From: Sinomicrobium pectinilyticum | GTDB lineage: Bacteria; Bacteroidota; Bacteroidia; Flavobacteriales; Flavobacteriaceae | Direction of reading: 5' to 3' | Assembly (NCBI RefSeq): GCF_003725735.1 | Contig: NZ_RJTM01000028.1 | Coordinates: 33,079 to 97,078 of the forward strand | Length of the DNA: 64,000 bases | In this document: positions 53,925 to 63,621 of the stretch, one piece after another | How positions within the stretch are numbered: position 1 is the first letter of the stretch | Layout of the letters: every line of letters starts with the position of its first letter | The notes under the pieces: generated by a model | The model's database searches: none | Seen by the model: only the letters and a program-made list of their open reading frames with translations | What the model was told of the DNA's origin: nothing | Position numbers and translations under genes: made by a program

Positions 53925-56900
53925 ATGAATAAACCAACGAAAATCGGGGAAAAGATCCCCGTGTTTTTAAGTTATGACTTAAAAGTAAAACTGACCACCA
54001 CCTTCCTTTTGTTCACGATAATTCAGACCAATGCAAATTTTCTGTACGGACAGAAGGATAAAATTTCCCTAGATATGGAAAATGTCAGCCTTGACAGGGT
54101 GTTGACAGGTATAGAAGCGCAAACCGACTATCGGTTTATTTACAAGGACAACGAAATTAACTATTCCAGGATTGTTTCCATACACGCCCAAAAGACTCCT
54201 TTGAGGCAGGTTTTAAAAAAACTGTTTAGAAATACGACCATAGATGTCCACATCACAGGAAAGCAGATCATTCTAAGGTCCAGAGAAACGGAAAAAAACA
54301 AAAAAAACAATACTACAGAAGCCCCTAAAAAAACTGCTCAGCTTGTCATTCGGGGAATTATAACAGATGTACAGGGACAACCGCTACCCGGTGTTAATGT
54401 CACGGAAAAAGGAACGGTAAACGGGGTAGTGGCCAACTTCGATGGAAAATACACCATAGAAGTGGGGGGACAGGATGCGGTCCTGGTTTTTTCCTATATC
54501 GGTATGAAGACCAGGGAAGTGACCGTCGGCGATCGGACGAACATTGATGTTCAGCTGGAAGACGATGTCCAGTCGCTCGATGAAGTGGTGCTGGTAGGGT
54601 ACGGAAAACAGAAGAAGATCAGTGTGGTCGGGGCCCAGTCTTCCGTCAAAGCAGAGGAACTGGAACAGCCCGTCGCCAATATCGGCACCATGCTGGCCGG
54701 CAGGGTCGCAGGGCTCACCGGAGTACAGCGTGACGGTTTACCCGGATATGACGGGGCCGATATCTGGATCAGGGGGATCTCCACTTTTACCAATGCAGGC
54801 CCGCTGATCCTCGTGGATGGTGTGCAACGTTCCCTAGATAATTTGGATCCGAGAGACATAGCCTCTTTTACGATTCTCAAGGATGCTTCGGCAACTGCGG
54901 TTTACGGTATTCGGGGGGCCAATGGTGTGATCCTCATCGAAACCAAGAGAGGCAGGATCGGAAAGCCCGAAGTTTCCATTGATTATAATGAAGGATGGAC
55001 CTCGTTTACCAATATTCCCGATCTGGCCGACGGGGAAACCTATATGCGTCTGGCCAATGAAGCACTCACAACAAGGGGACAGGAGCCCAGGTATTCCGAA
55101 GAATATATAGAGAATACAGTAAATAAAACAGACAAGTTTCTTTATCCCGATGTCGATTGGATGGATGCGGTATTTAAGGATTTCGGGCGAAACCGCCGGG
55201 CATCCGTAAACGTAACGGGTGGAGCCGAAAATGCAGTGTACTATGTTTCATTAGGGTATTACGATGAAACCGGACTATTCGTAACCGACGGATTGGAAAG
55301 CTATGATTCGGATACCCGGTTCAAGCGCTATAATTTTACTTCCAATTTAACTCTTGATATCACCAGGACTACCAAAGTAAATGTAGGAATTCAAGGCTAT
55401 CTATCCGAAGGTACCTATCCGGGAGCCGGTGTGGGGAGCGTGTTCAGTGCAGCCATGGAGGCCCCGCCTGTAGAATATCCGATTTTATACCCGGGGGGGT
55501 ATATTCCGGGAAAGAGTTCAAACGGAGGCCTGAGGAATCCCTATGCTGATGTTGCCAAACGCGGATACAGAAATGAAAATAAAAATCAAATATATTCCAA
55601 CCTTCGGATCGACCAGCAATTAGGTTTTATTACCGAAGGATTGTCCTGGTCGGGAATGTTTGCCTTTGATGCCTATAACCAGCAGTTCATCACAAGGTCG
55701 AAAAGAGAGAACACCTATTTTGTAGACCAGAATTTCCCGTACACCGAGAACGGGGAACTGTTGCTGAACGAAACATATACGGGACAGAATTTCCTAGGAT
55801 ATGACAGGTCGAATGGAGGAAACCGCCGGTTTTACCTGGAGACCAGTTTTAATTACGATCGCAGTTTTGGAAAGCACCACGTAAGCGGGTTAATCCTTTT
55901 CAACCGTTCGGATTATGTCAATGCCTTCGCGGGCGATTTTACCGAGTCCATACCTTTCCGGAATCAGGGGCTTGCCGGACGTGCCACCTACAGTTACGAC
56001 GACCGTTATTTCTTTGAGGTCAATGCCGGTTATAACGGCTCTGAAAACTTTGCTCCCGAAAACCGGTATGGATTTTTCCCTTCAGTGGCTGTAGGGTGGG
56101 TCGTTTCCAATGAGAAATTCTTCGAGCCTCTTACTAAATCGATTAACTATTTTAAAATACGGTATTCCGACGGTTTGGTCGGTGCCGAATCCGGGGCCGG
56201 AAGGTTCTCCTATTTAAGCCGGGTAGAACAAAGTAACGATTTTGGGTTCGATTTTGGTGAAAGTATTCAATTCACGCCCGGCATCCGGGAGACCTATTAC
56301 GGCGTGGACGTCACCTGGGCGGAATCCAGGAAACAGGACCTGGGCATTGAGTTGAACATGTTCAGCAATGAGCTTCAGATTATTTTTGACCTGTTTAAGG
56401 AGCATACCAAGGGCGCTTTTCTCCAACGAGGGGACCTCCCGAATTATATAGGTTTGACAACGGATCCCTACGGAAATCTCGGTGTAGTTGAGAACAAGGG
56501 TTTTGACGGTTCTGTGACATACAACAAGAACCTCGGCAACTTCAGGTTGGGGTTCCGGGGCAATTTCTCTTATAACCGGAATAAAATTATTGAGAACGGC
56601 CAGCCCGAGCAATTGTATGAATGGCAGGATCGCCGGGGAACACCCTTACTTGCGAGATTTGGTTATGTAGCCGAACGTTTGTATACCCTGGATGATGATA
56701 CCGATGGCGACGGGTTTATCACACCCGATGACGGGGATTTCCCCAACCAATTCGGCCAGATCATGCCCGGGGACATCAAGTATAAAGACCTGAACGGTGA
56801 CGGGAAGATCGATTCCTACGACCAGAGAGAGATCGGCCAGGGCGATGTTCCGGCCCTGACCTACGGCTTCGGGATCACTGGCGAATACAGAGGTTTTGAT

Positions 56901-57347
56901 GCTAGTGTTTTCTTCCAGGGTCAGATGGAAGCCGATATTATGATGGGCGGATCCGGAATCCATCCGTTTGTAGGCGGTGGAGGTACCGGAAACCTGTACA
57001 CCGTTGCGGTGAATCGGTGGACACCCGAAAATGACGATCCCTATGCCCTGTATCCGAGGTTATCCTACGGAGATACGGGATTAGGGCAAAATAACAATAC
57101 CCAGGGGAGTACCTGGTGGAAAAGGGATATAGATTTTTTAAGATTAAAAACAGCCGAGATAGGATATACATTACCGGAAAATGTGGCTCAGAAGATCAGC
57201 CTCGAAAATATCCGTTTTTACCTGAGGGGGACCAATCTTTTTACCTTTAGCAGTTTTGACCTGTGGGATCCGGAACTGTTGACAAGTAATGGCGGTACCT
57301 ATCCCAATATATCTGTCGTATCCTTAGGAGTTAATGTTTTATTCTAA
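53925..57347 (+). CDS. SusC/RagA-family transporter with STN signalling domain, second locus
   Basis: A 1140-residue outer-membrane TonB-dependent transporter. A long N-terminus with the export signal (about 20-43) leads to an STN domain (about 46-116: ISLDMENVSLDRVLTGIEAQ, LRQVLKKLF), then CarboxypepD_reg-like (about 140-212), TonB-box-like DEVVLVGYG, plug (LAGRVAGLTGVQ, IRGISTF, PLILVDGV, LKDASATAVYGIRGANGVILIETK) and barrel. Two EF-hand-like loops, DTDGDGFITPDD and DLNGDGKIDSYD (about 925-968), are as in many SusC proteins. The STN domain links ligand import to the FecR/sigma pair upstream. SusD follows after 11 bases. Confidence 0.95.
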   Translation: MNKPTKIGEKIPVFLSYDLKVKLTTTFLLFTIIQTNANFLYGQKDKISLDMENVSLDRVLTGIEAQTDYRFIYKDNEINYSRIVSIHAQKTPLRQVLKKLFRNTTIDVHITGKQIILRSRETEKNKKNNTTEAPKKTAQLVIRGIITDVQGQPLPGVNVTEKGTVNGVVANFDGKYTIEVGGQDAVLVFSYIGMKTREVTVGDRTNIDVQLEDDVQSLDEVVLVGYGKQKKISVVGAQSSVKAEELEQPVANIGTMLAGRVAGLTGVQRDGLPGYDGADIWIRGISTFTNAGPLILVDGVQRSLDNLDPRDIASFTILKDASATAVYGIRGANGVILIETKRGRIGKPEVSIDYNEGWTSFTNIPDLADGETYMRLANEALTTRGQEPRYSEEYIENTVNKTDKFLYPDVDWMDAVFKDFGRNRRASVNVTGGAENAVYYVSLGYYDETGLFVTDGLESYDSDTRFKRYNFTSNLTLDITRTTKVNVGIQGYLSEGTYPGAGVGSVFSAAMEAPPVEYPILYPGGYIPGKSSNGGLRNPYADVAKRGYRNENKNQIYSNLRIDQQLGFITEGLSWSGMFAFDAYNQQFITRSKRENTYFVDQNFPYTENGELLLNETYTGQNFLGYDRSNGGNRRFYLETSFNYDRSFGKHHVSGLILFNRSDYVNAFAGDFTESIPFRNQGLAGRATYSYDDRYFFEVNAGYNGSENFAPENRYGFFPSVAVGWVVSNEKFFEPLTKSINYFKIRYSDGLVGAESGAGRFSYLSRVEQSNDFGFDFGESIQFTPGIRETYYGVDVTWAESRKQDLGIELNMFSNELQIIFDLFKEHTKGAFLQRGDLPNYIGLTTDPYGNLGVVENKGFDGSVTYNKNLGNFRLGFRGNFSYNRNKIIENGQPEQLYEWQDRRGTPLLARFGYVAERLYTLDDDTDGDGFITPDDGDFPNQFGQIMPGDIKYKDLNGDGKIDSYDQREIGQGDVPALTYGFGITGEYRGFDASVFFQGQMEADIMMGGSGIHPFVGGGGTGNLYTVAVNRWTPENDDPYALYPRLSYGDTGLGQNNNTQGSTWWKRDIDFLRLKTAEIGYTLPENVAQKISLENIRFYLRGTNLFTFSSFDLWDPELLTSNGGTYPNISVVSLGVNVLF

Positions 57348-57358
57348 AAGTTAGAGGT

Positions 57359-59209
57359 ATGAAAGCAATACGAATGATACCAGGACAAATGGACAATTTG
57401 TGTTATAAAGCGATAAAGAAAATAATAATAGGATTGCTGGCCGTGGTCACCATCTCGTGTAATGATGATTTCCTGGACCAGGTTCCCGATGACCGTCTTA
57501 CATTTGAGGAGACTTTCTCCAAGCGGAGTACGGTAGAACAATACCTGGCAGCAATCTACGATCATATTCCCAGCGAACTGGATCAAAGATATACAGCCAA
57601 TAATTCCGGTCCGTGGATCGGCGGGTCTGACGAAGCAGAGTACGTATGGTCTTTTCACCTGGGGAATGCCCTGAATGTGGGGGACTGGAACCCTACAACA
57701 GGACATGTAAGTACGTTGTGGTCCAATTTTTACCGGGCCATCCGCTCCTCGTCCACATTTATACAAAATATCGACCAGTGCCAGGACTGCCCGGAGGAAA
57801 TCACAAGGAGGCTGGTGGCGGAAGCAAGGGTGCTAAGGGCATTTTACTATTATAATCTCATCCGTATTTACGGTCCCGTGATCCTCATGGGGGAAGAACC
57901 CATAGCTCCCGATGCAAACCTGGAAGAACTGGGACTTGAACGAAAGACCATGGAAGAGTGCGTGAACTATATTGTCAGCGAACTGGATCAAGGTGCAGAA
58001 GCGCTTGAAGGGATCGCCTTTAGAGGTGACAGGGCCGGAAGGATGAGCCGCCCCTTTGCCATGGCCATAAAGGCAAAGACCCTGCTTTTTTATGCAAGCC
58101 CTTTATTTAACGGCAACCAGGACTACGCTGCTTTACAGAATGGCGAAGGCCAGAACCTCATGCCGCAGAGTTATGATGTGAACAAATGGCAGATGGCTGC
58201 CGAAGCGGCAAGGGCATTTATCGAAGAATTTACCCCCAATACGTTCAGACTGTATAAGGTGTACAATGAAGACGGTTCCTATAACCCTTATATGTCCTGC
58301 AGAGAAGTGATGTATGACGATTTTAACGAGGAAATGATCTATGCAAGGCCCCGCGGAGGGATCGCATATCACTACGATTGTACCCCGTATCACCTGGGTT
58401 ATCCCACGGAAGTCAGGGGCGCCGGGGGGTTGAGTGTGACCCAGGAAATGGTCGACGCCTATTTTATGGCTAACGGAAGAACCATAGACGATCCCGAATC
58501 GGGTTATGTGGAGACGGGATTTTCCGATTTCCGGGCACCATTTGATTTTCAGACCAGGTCAACCTTTAATCAGTGGGTAGGCCGGGAGCCGAGGTTCTAT
58601 GTAGGGGTGACCTACAACAATAGCCTGTGGATTAACCGGAACTTCGGAAATGTTATAACAACAACCTGGTATGGCGGTAATTCCGGAAGGCAGGCGGGGT
58701 CAAATGATTATCCTCCTACCGGTTATGTTGTCAGAAAGAATGTGCCTCCGAGAGACTGGCGGAACAGTGAACGAAGTGTCCCTTATATGAGACTTGCCGA
58801 AATTTACCTCGATTATGCCGAGGCACTGAACGAATACGATCCGGGCAATCCCGATATCCTGAGATATGTAAATCTTATCCGGGAAAGGGCAGGCATCCCC
58901 CAGTACGGTTCGGCGGATCTTGCGGCGCCCTCAGATCAGGGTGCCATGCGTGAGGCAATCCGAAGGGAAAGAAGGGTAGAACTGGCTTTTGAAAGCGTGA
59001 GATATTTCGATGCCCGGAGATGGAAGATAGCCGAAGAGGCCTTTGCAGGATCATTTCACAGTATGGATATCAATGCCCGGGACGAAGCCGGTTTTTATAA
59101 TAAAGTGATCTTTGAAGAGCGCGTGTTCAACAAAAGACATTACCTGTGGCCCATACCCCAGGATGAACTGAACAGCAATCCCGATTTGATACAAAATACC
59201 GGCTGGTAG
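57359..59209 (+). CDS. SusD/RagB-like lipoprotein, second locus
   Basis: A 616-residue surface lipoprotein. The lipobox is VVTISC (Cys34 from the first ATG, or Cys24 if the ATG at 57389 is used, which gives a tidier signal peptide). Classic SusD features: NDDFLDQVPDDRLTFEETF, NFYRAIRSSSTFIQNI, AEARVLRAFYYYNLIRIYGPV, YDYAEALNEY and the end YLWPIPQDELNSNPDLIQNTGW. It binds the glycan or glycoconjugate delivered to the SusC barrel. Large size and full TPR fold are typical of PUL-encoded SusD. Confidence 0.95.
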   Translation: MKAIRMIPGQMDNLCYKAIKKIIIGLLAVVTISCNDDFLDQVPDDRLTFEETFSKRSTVEQYLAAIYDHIPSELDQRYTANNSGPWIGGSDEAEYVWSFHLGNALNVGDWNPTTGHVSTLWSNFYRAIRSSSTFIQNIDQCQDCPEEITRRLVAEARVLRAFYYYNLIRIYGPVILMGEEPIAPDANLEELGLERKTMEECVNYIVSELDQGAEALEGIAFRGDRAGRMSRPFAMAIKAKTLLFYASPLFNGNQDYAALQNGEGQNLMPQSYDVNKWQMAAEAARAFIEEFTPNTFRLYKVYNEDGSYNPYMSCREVMYDDFNEEMIYARPRGGIAYHYDCTPYHLGYPTEVRGAGGLSVTQEMVDAYFMANGRTIDDPESGYVETGFSDFRAPFDFQTRSTFNQWVGREPRFYVGVTYNNSLWINRNFGNVITTTWYGGNSGRQAGSNDYPPTGYVVRKNVPPRDWRNSERSVPYMRLAEIYLDYAEALNEYDPGNPDILRYVNLIRERAGIPQYGSADLAAPSDQGAMREAIRRERRVELAFESVRYFDARRWKIAEEAFAGSFHSMDINARDEAGFYNKVIFEERVFNKRHYLWPIPQDELNSNPDLIQNTGW

Positions 59210-59240
59210 TGTTTTCATCTGATTTAGTTTAGTTTGATCC

Positions 59241-59264
59241 GGCCCTTTTCCGCGGGAAGGGGCC
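59241..59264 (+). other. Hairpin between susD and the F5/8C lipoprotein gene
   Basis: GGCCCTTTTCCG/CGGGAAGGGGCC forms a G-U-containing stem in the 141-base spacer. No T-run follows directly, so partial termination or mRNA processing between transporter and downstream genes is possible. Confidence 0.4.
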
Positions 59265-59350
59265 TTATCCAAGACAATGATCTTTTTAATGTGGAAGTAT
59301 ATAAATTGAGGTAAATGTCTTTTGCGACATGAATAACAAAAAATAATATC

Positions 59351-61186
59351 ATGAAAAAAATTATATATCTGGTCATTGCGACCGGGATGTTTTCGGTACT
59401 GTTCTCATGTGCCGATGACAACGTACTGGATATGGAAGGTCGTCCCGATTCCGTGGTGAACAACGACCCGCCGGGGGCTCCCCTGAGAGGGATAACCGAA
59501 AACTGGAACGGGCACGATTCCGAGGTTAACCGACAGTATTTCGATAGTTATGTGGCTGTCTATTACGGCGGTGAGGTAGACAGGGAGATAACCTGGCCGT
59601 TTGGTTTCCTAAGCAATTCCTGGGAATACATATCAGATACTTACGGGGGATTCGGGGATAACAACGGCAGGCTGTATGCCGTTATCCACCAGGACCCCGG
59701 TTCCGATCCCTATTATGCCACCTTTCTGGACGACGTTCTGGATTTTGAAAGCCTGATTGACGTTTCGTTGGAAGGCGGGGAAATGAACGCGGCGGATATG
59801 GATGGCATCATGCTTGTTGTGGAAGAGCTCGTGGAAAATTCCGTTTATAGCAAAAAGGGAGCACCGGCAAGAGGAGTATGGCAGGATCGGTTTGCCGATA
59901 TTTTCCTGTACGATCTGTATACGGCCCTGGAAATGACCGACGATGCCCGGCGAATTTATGATGAAGCCGTGGCTACTCAGGTTTCGTATCCCTCCGAAGG
60001 GACCTATTGGTTCAGGGACTGGTTCTACCCCCTCTATGAAAATTATGAAGGTCCCCGTGTTTTTAATAACTTTTTCAGGGTTCTTTCGGAAAAATATCCG
60101 GTAAACGTAGATTCATACTCCCGGGATCTGAATCTGGGAGAACTGGTCCATTTTTTTAGCGGGGCAACCGGAACAGACCTTCAACCCATGGCCGAAGAAG
60201 CCTTTGGCTGGACAGAAGAAAATGATCTGCAATTGCTCCAGGCACGTGCCGACTTTCCCGATCTTAATTATCCTTTTGATCCTGCTTCGGAAACCATAGA
60301 CCTCACCGGGAATGCCATACTTTCCGTGAGCAATGATAACGGAGAAGGACCGGAAGGAGCAGAAGGTTCCTTAAAGCTGGTCGATGGTGATATTTATTCC
60401 AAATTTCTCGTTGGCGGGTTCCACGGAGATATAAATTTCTGGATGCAACAGAAATTTGCGGAACCCACCGTTGTAAACAAATATACCTTTACCTCCGGTA
60501 ATGATGCACCGGACCGTGACCCCAAGAAGTGGAACCTAGTGGGCTCAAATGATATGGAAAACTGGGTTACGCTGGATGTGCGTGCCAACCATACCTTTGA
60601 AGACAGGAACCAGACTAAGGAGTTCGGTTTTGAAAATGAAACAGCCTATAAATATTATCGGATCAACATTGAGGAAAATTACGGTAGTGACGCCATGCAG
60701 TTGAGCGAATGGAGACTACTCGTTGTTGAGGCGTTAAACCCTTCAGGTCCCGACGATTTTACCGGAGACGCCATTCTCACCGTTAGTAAGGATAATAATG
60801 ACGGTCCTGACGGAGCGGAGGGGTCGCTAAAGGTGACCGACGGAAATGTAGAAACAAAGTTCCTGGTCGGAGGTTTTTCTCCTGATATAAATTTCTGGAT
60901 GCAACAGGAATTTGCAGAGGCAAAGACAGTGACCAGGTATACAATGACATCGGCTAATGATGCTCCGGACAGGGACCCCAAAAAATGGGAACTTGCCGCT
61001 TCAGGCGACGGCGAAAACTGGACTACTCTTGATACCAGGGAAAACCAGAGTTTTAGTGACAGGCATCAGACCAAGACATATGAAGTGCCCAATAATACGG
61101 CTTATACGTTCTATAGATTGTATATCGTGGAAAATTACGGAAGTGATGCCATGCAACTTGCGGAATGGCGCTTATTGGGAGAATAA
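59351..61186 (+). CDS. Lipoprotein with two tandem F5/8C (discoidin)-like domains
   Basis: A 611-residue lipoprotein (lipobox VLFSC, Cys20). Residues about 25-315 are an unrecognised region rich in aromatic and acidic residues. Residues about 317-458 and 472-611 are two copies of one domain, each with SKFLVGGF/TKFLVGGF, INFWMQQ-FAE, NDAPDRDPKKW, ENW-TLD, and YGSDAMQL-EWRLL. This is the galactose-binding-like F5/8 type C pattern; such domains bind sugars or glycans. The copies are also similar in DNA. A surface glycan-binding protein for the second locus is the simplest reading; a degenerate enzyme in the N-terminal part is possible. Confidence 0.82.
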   Translation: MKKIIYLVIATGMFSVLFSCADDNVLDMEGRPDSVVNNDPPGAPLRGITENWNGHDSEVNRQYFDSYVAVYYGGEVDREITWPFGFLSNSWEYISDTYGGFGDNNGRLYAVIHQDPGSDPYYATFLDDVLDFESLIDVSLEGGEMNAADMDGIMLVVEELVENSVYSKKGAPARGVWQDRFADIFLYDLYTALEMTDDARRIYDEAVATQVSYPSEGTYWFRDWFYPLYENYEGPRVFNNFFRVLSEKYPVNVDSYSRDLNLGELVHFFSGATGTDLQPMAEEAFGWTEENDLQLLQARADFPDLNYPFDPASETIDLTGNAILSVSNDNGEGPEGAEGSLKLVDGDIYSKFLVGGFHGDINFWMQQKFAEPTVVNKYTFTSGNDAPDRDPKKWNLVGSNDMENWVTLDVRANHTFEDRNQTKEFGFENETAYKYYRINIEENYGSDAMQLSEWRLLVVEALNPSGPDDFTGDAILTVSKDNNDGPDGAEGSLKVTDGNVETKFLVGGFSPDINFWMQQEFAEAKTVTRYTMTSANDAPDRDPKKWELAASGDGENWTTLDTRENQSFSDRHQTKTYEVPNNTAYTFYRLYIVENYGSDAMQLAEWRLLGE

Positions 61187-61200
61187 TAAATACTTTTTGG

Positions 61201-61236
61201 GTCCGCCGGAACATTTCGGTACCCGGCGGACTGTTT
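61201..61236 (+). terminator. Hairpin after the F5/8C lipoprotein gene
   Basis: Perfect 9-bp stem GTCCGCCGG/CCGGCGGAC (61201-61209 with 61223-61231) followed by TGTTT. It may reduce transcription into the last gene of the locus. A second palindrome TCCCGATATTATCGGGA lies at 61326-61342. Confidence 0.6.
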
Positions 61237-61369
61237 CTGGTGATTAAGCCAAATGCCTTGGGGCAAGCCCACGAGGCATACATCAGGAATCCAAAAAAGC
61301 ATATCTGTACATCGGAGCATTTAATCCCGATATTATCGGGACACTTAGTTAGTAAAAAAGTAATTAACA

Positions 61370-63577
61370 ATGTTAAAAAAATATATATCTACGGTAGTTT
61401 TCAGTTGCTGTATCGGCTTCCCGGTACAAATCCCGGCACAAACTGTTTCGGAAAAAGACAACGACAAACAGGAAAAAACCGCTTTTCAGACCGCCAGTCC
61501 CTGGATGCCGGAAATCGACATCCGGTCTGATGTGGCCATAGTTTACGGAGTGAACGGAAATCCTTCCGATAAAGGACATAGATCCGCTTTTGAAGACCGG
61601 GTGAGGTCCTGGCGCAAGAAAGGGTATGACACCCATTTTATGACAGGAATAGCCTGGGGAGCCTATGAGGATTACTTTCTCGGCAAATGGGATGGGCAAA
61701 GCCATTTTGACGAAGGCCAGGTAGAGGTCAGTGGTGATACCATATGGCATGGGCATAACGTACCCTACATAGTTCCGCAAAAGAGTTTTATAAACTATAT
61801 TAAAGAGCAGGTAATAGAAAGGGTAATAGATGCCGGGATAACGTCTGTTTATCTCGAAGAACCCGAGTTCTGGACCAGGGGTGGTTATAGTACTGCGTTT
61901 AAGGAAGAATGGAAGGATTTTTACGGTTTTGACTGGAAACCCCAGCACGAGTCCGCAGAAAATACATGGTTGTCAAATAAGTTAAAATACCATTTGTATT
62001 TCAAGACAATAGATGAAGTATCGAAATATGCCAAGAAATACGGCAGAAAAAAAGGACTGGATGTTAAAGTCTATATTCCTACACATTCACTGGTGAATTA
62101 TTCGTCGTGGATGATCGTAAGCCCGGAAGCCAGCCTGGCATCCCTGCCGGGTATTGACGGGTACATTGCACAGGTCTGGACGGGAACTTCGCGCGAGGCT
62201 ACCTATTTTAACGGTGTAGTAAAAGAAAGGACCTTCGAAAATGCTTTCCTGGAATACGGCTCTATGGTTTCCATGACCGCACCCACCAACCGAAAGATTT
62301 TCTTTCTGACCGATCCCATTGAAGACCGGAGAAAGGACTGGGACGATTATAAAAAGAATTACGAGGCCACTTTCACTGCCCAATTGCTTTATCCCCGGGT
62401 AAATAATTATGAAGTGATGCCCTGGCCGGAACGAATCTATACAAAACCTTATAAAGTGGCATATACGGACAGGGAAGTGCTTATTCCTTACAAATATTCT
62501 ACACAAATGCAGGTCATGATCAATGCCCTGAACGATATGCCGGTATCCGGAAACAAAGTAAGCGGTATCAACAGTATTGGTGTGTTGATGGGTAATTCCA
62601 TGATGTTTCAGCGGTTACCGACCCATGAAGGTTTTGAAGATCCCCGGTTTTCAAATTTTTATGGTCAGACACTCCCCCTGCTAAAGCGGGGGATACCTGT
62701 CCAAACCGTACATATGGAAAATCTCGGTTATAAGGAAACGTTACAGAATATCAAAGTGCTGGTTATGAGCTATTCCAATATGAAACCTCATTCTGAAGAC
62801 GTGCATGAAAACCTGGAAAAATGGGTAAAGAACGGGGGAATGCTCATTTATACCGGAAGAGATGACGACCCTTATCAAAATGTGACGGAATGGTGGAACG
62901 GGAAAAAGAACAGGTTTGATACGCCTTCCGGAAATCTGTTTAAACACCTCGGCATACCGGAACAAGCCGGTGAAGGCCGTTATAAGACAGGTAAAGGTGA
63001 AGTTTTTGTCATACGGAAAAACCCGAAGGAATTTGTCATGGAGCATGGAGGAGATGAAAATTTTGTGGAAACGGTAAAGCATGCCTTTGAAAATGATGGC
63101 CAAAAATTGCTGTTTAAGAATAACCTCGCACTTCAAAGAGGACCGTACAGGATTATTGCCGTGATGGATGAAAGTGTGAACAGTGAGCCCTATTTTGCGG
63201 ATGGCCCCGTGGTTGACCTTTTCAATCCGCTTTTACCTGTTCTTACTGAAAAAACGGTGGTCCCGGGAGAACAGGCTTTCCTTTACAGCCTTAATTATGC
63301 ATATGACAAAAACAAACCCGCAGTAGTGGCTTCGGCTGCCAGAATATCCAATGAGAAATTGATAGGCGGAGAATATTCATTTACCTGTAAAAGCCCGGTA
63401 AACACAATGAACAGTCTACGTGTATTCTTACCTTCAAAACCCGAAAAGGTAATGCTGGAGGATTCCGGGGGAACAGGGATCTCACCCATAGGGGCAAGCT
63501 GGGATAACAATTCAAGAACGTATTACCTGCAGTTTGCAAATAAGCCGGAAGGGATTCAGGTAAAGTTCAAATTATAA
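61370..63577 (+). CDS. Putative secreted glycosidase-like protein of unrecognised family
   Basis: A 735-residue exported protein (signal peptide about 1-24, ending IPAQ). Residues about 50-390 look like a TIM barrel: alternating segments such as VAIVYGVNG, GYDTHFMTGIAWG, GITSVYLEEPEFW (acidic cluster Glu163, Glu164, Glu166), VKVYIPTHS, IDGYIAQVW, IFFLTDPIE. Residues about 400-520 (SIGVLMGNSMMFQ, LLKRGIPVQTVHMENLGY, IKVLVMSYSNMKP, WVKNGGMLIYTG) match the GATase-like trimerisation domain seen in GH42-type beta-galactosidases. A beta-rich C-terminus follows. I infer a glycoside hydrolase; the GH42 catalytic motifs are not present in usual form, so family and substrate are open. Last gene of the second PUL. 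Confidence 0.7.
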   Translation: MLKKYISTVVFSCCIGFPVQIPAQTVSEKDNDKQEKTAFQTASPWMPEIDIRSDVAIVYGVNGNPSDKGHRSAFEDRVRSWRKKGYDTHFMTGIAWGAYEDYFLGKWDGQSHFDEGQVEVSGDTIWHGHNVPYIVPQKSFINYIKEQVIERVIDAGITSVYLEEPEFWTRGGYSTAFKEEWKDFYGFDWKPQHESAENTWLSNKLKYHLYFKTIDEVSKYAKKYGRKKGLDVKVYIPTHSLVNYSSWMIVSPEASLASLPGIDGYIAQVWTGTSREATYFNGVVKERTFENAFLEYGSMVSMTAPTNRKIFFLTDPIEDRRKDWDDYKKNYEATFTAQLLYPRVNNYEVMPWPERIYTKPYKVAYTDREVLIPYKYSTQMQVMINALNDMPVSGNKVSGINSIGVLMGNSMMFQRLPTHEGFEDPRFSNFYGQTLPLLKRGIPVQTVHMENLGYKETLQNIKVLVMSYSNMKPHSEDVHENLEKWVKNGGMLIYTGRDDDPYQNVTEWWNGKKNRFDTPSGNLFKHLGIPEQAGEGRYKTGKGEVFVIRKNPKEFVMEHGGDENFVETVKHAFENDGQKLLFKNNLALQRGPYRIIAVMDESVNSEPYFADGPVVDLFNPLLPVLTEKTVVPGEQAFLYSLNYAYDKNKPAVVASAARISNEKLIGGEYSFTCKSPVNTMNSLRVFLPSKPEKVMLEDSGGTGISPIGASWDNNSRTYYLQFANKPEGIQVKFKL

Positions 63578-63621
63578 AAGAGCTTAAAAAGGGATTTCGT
63601 GATACAGAGGATATTATTTTA

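Noticed and set aside
51541..63621. Second PUL as an active transposon or integrative element
   Set aside because: No transposase, integrase or target-site duplication is visible; the flanking repeats are diverged and derive from susD.
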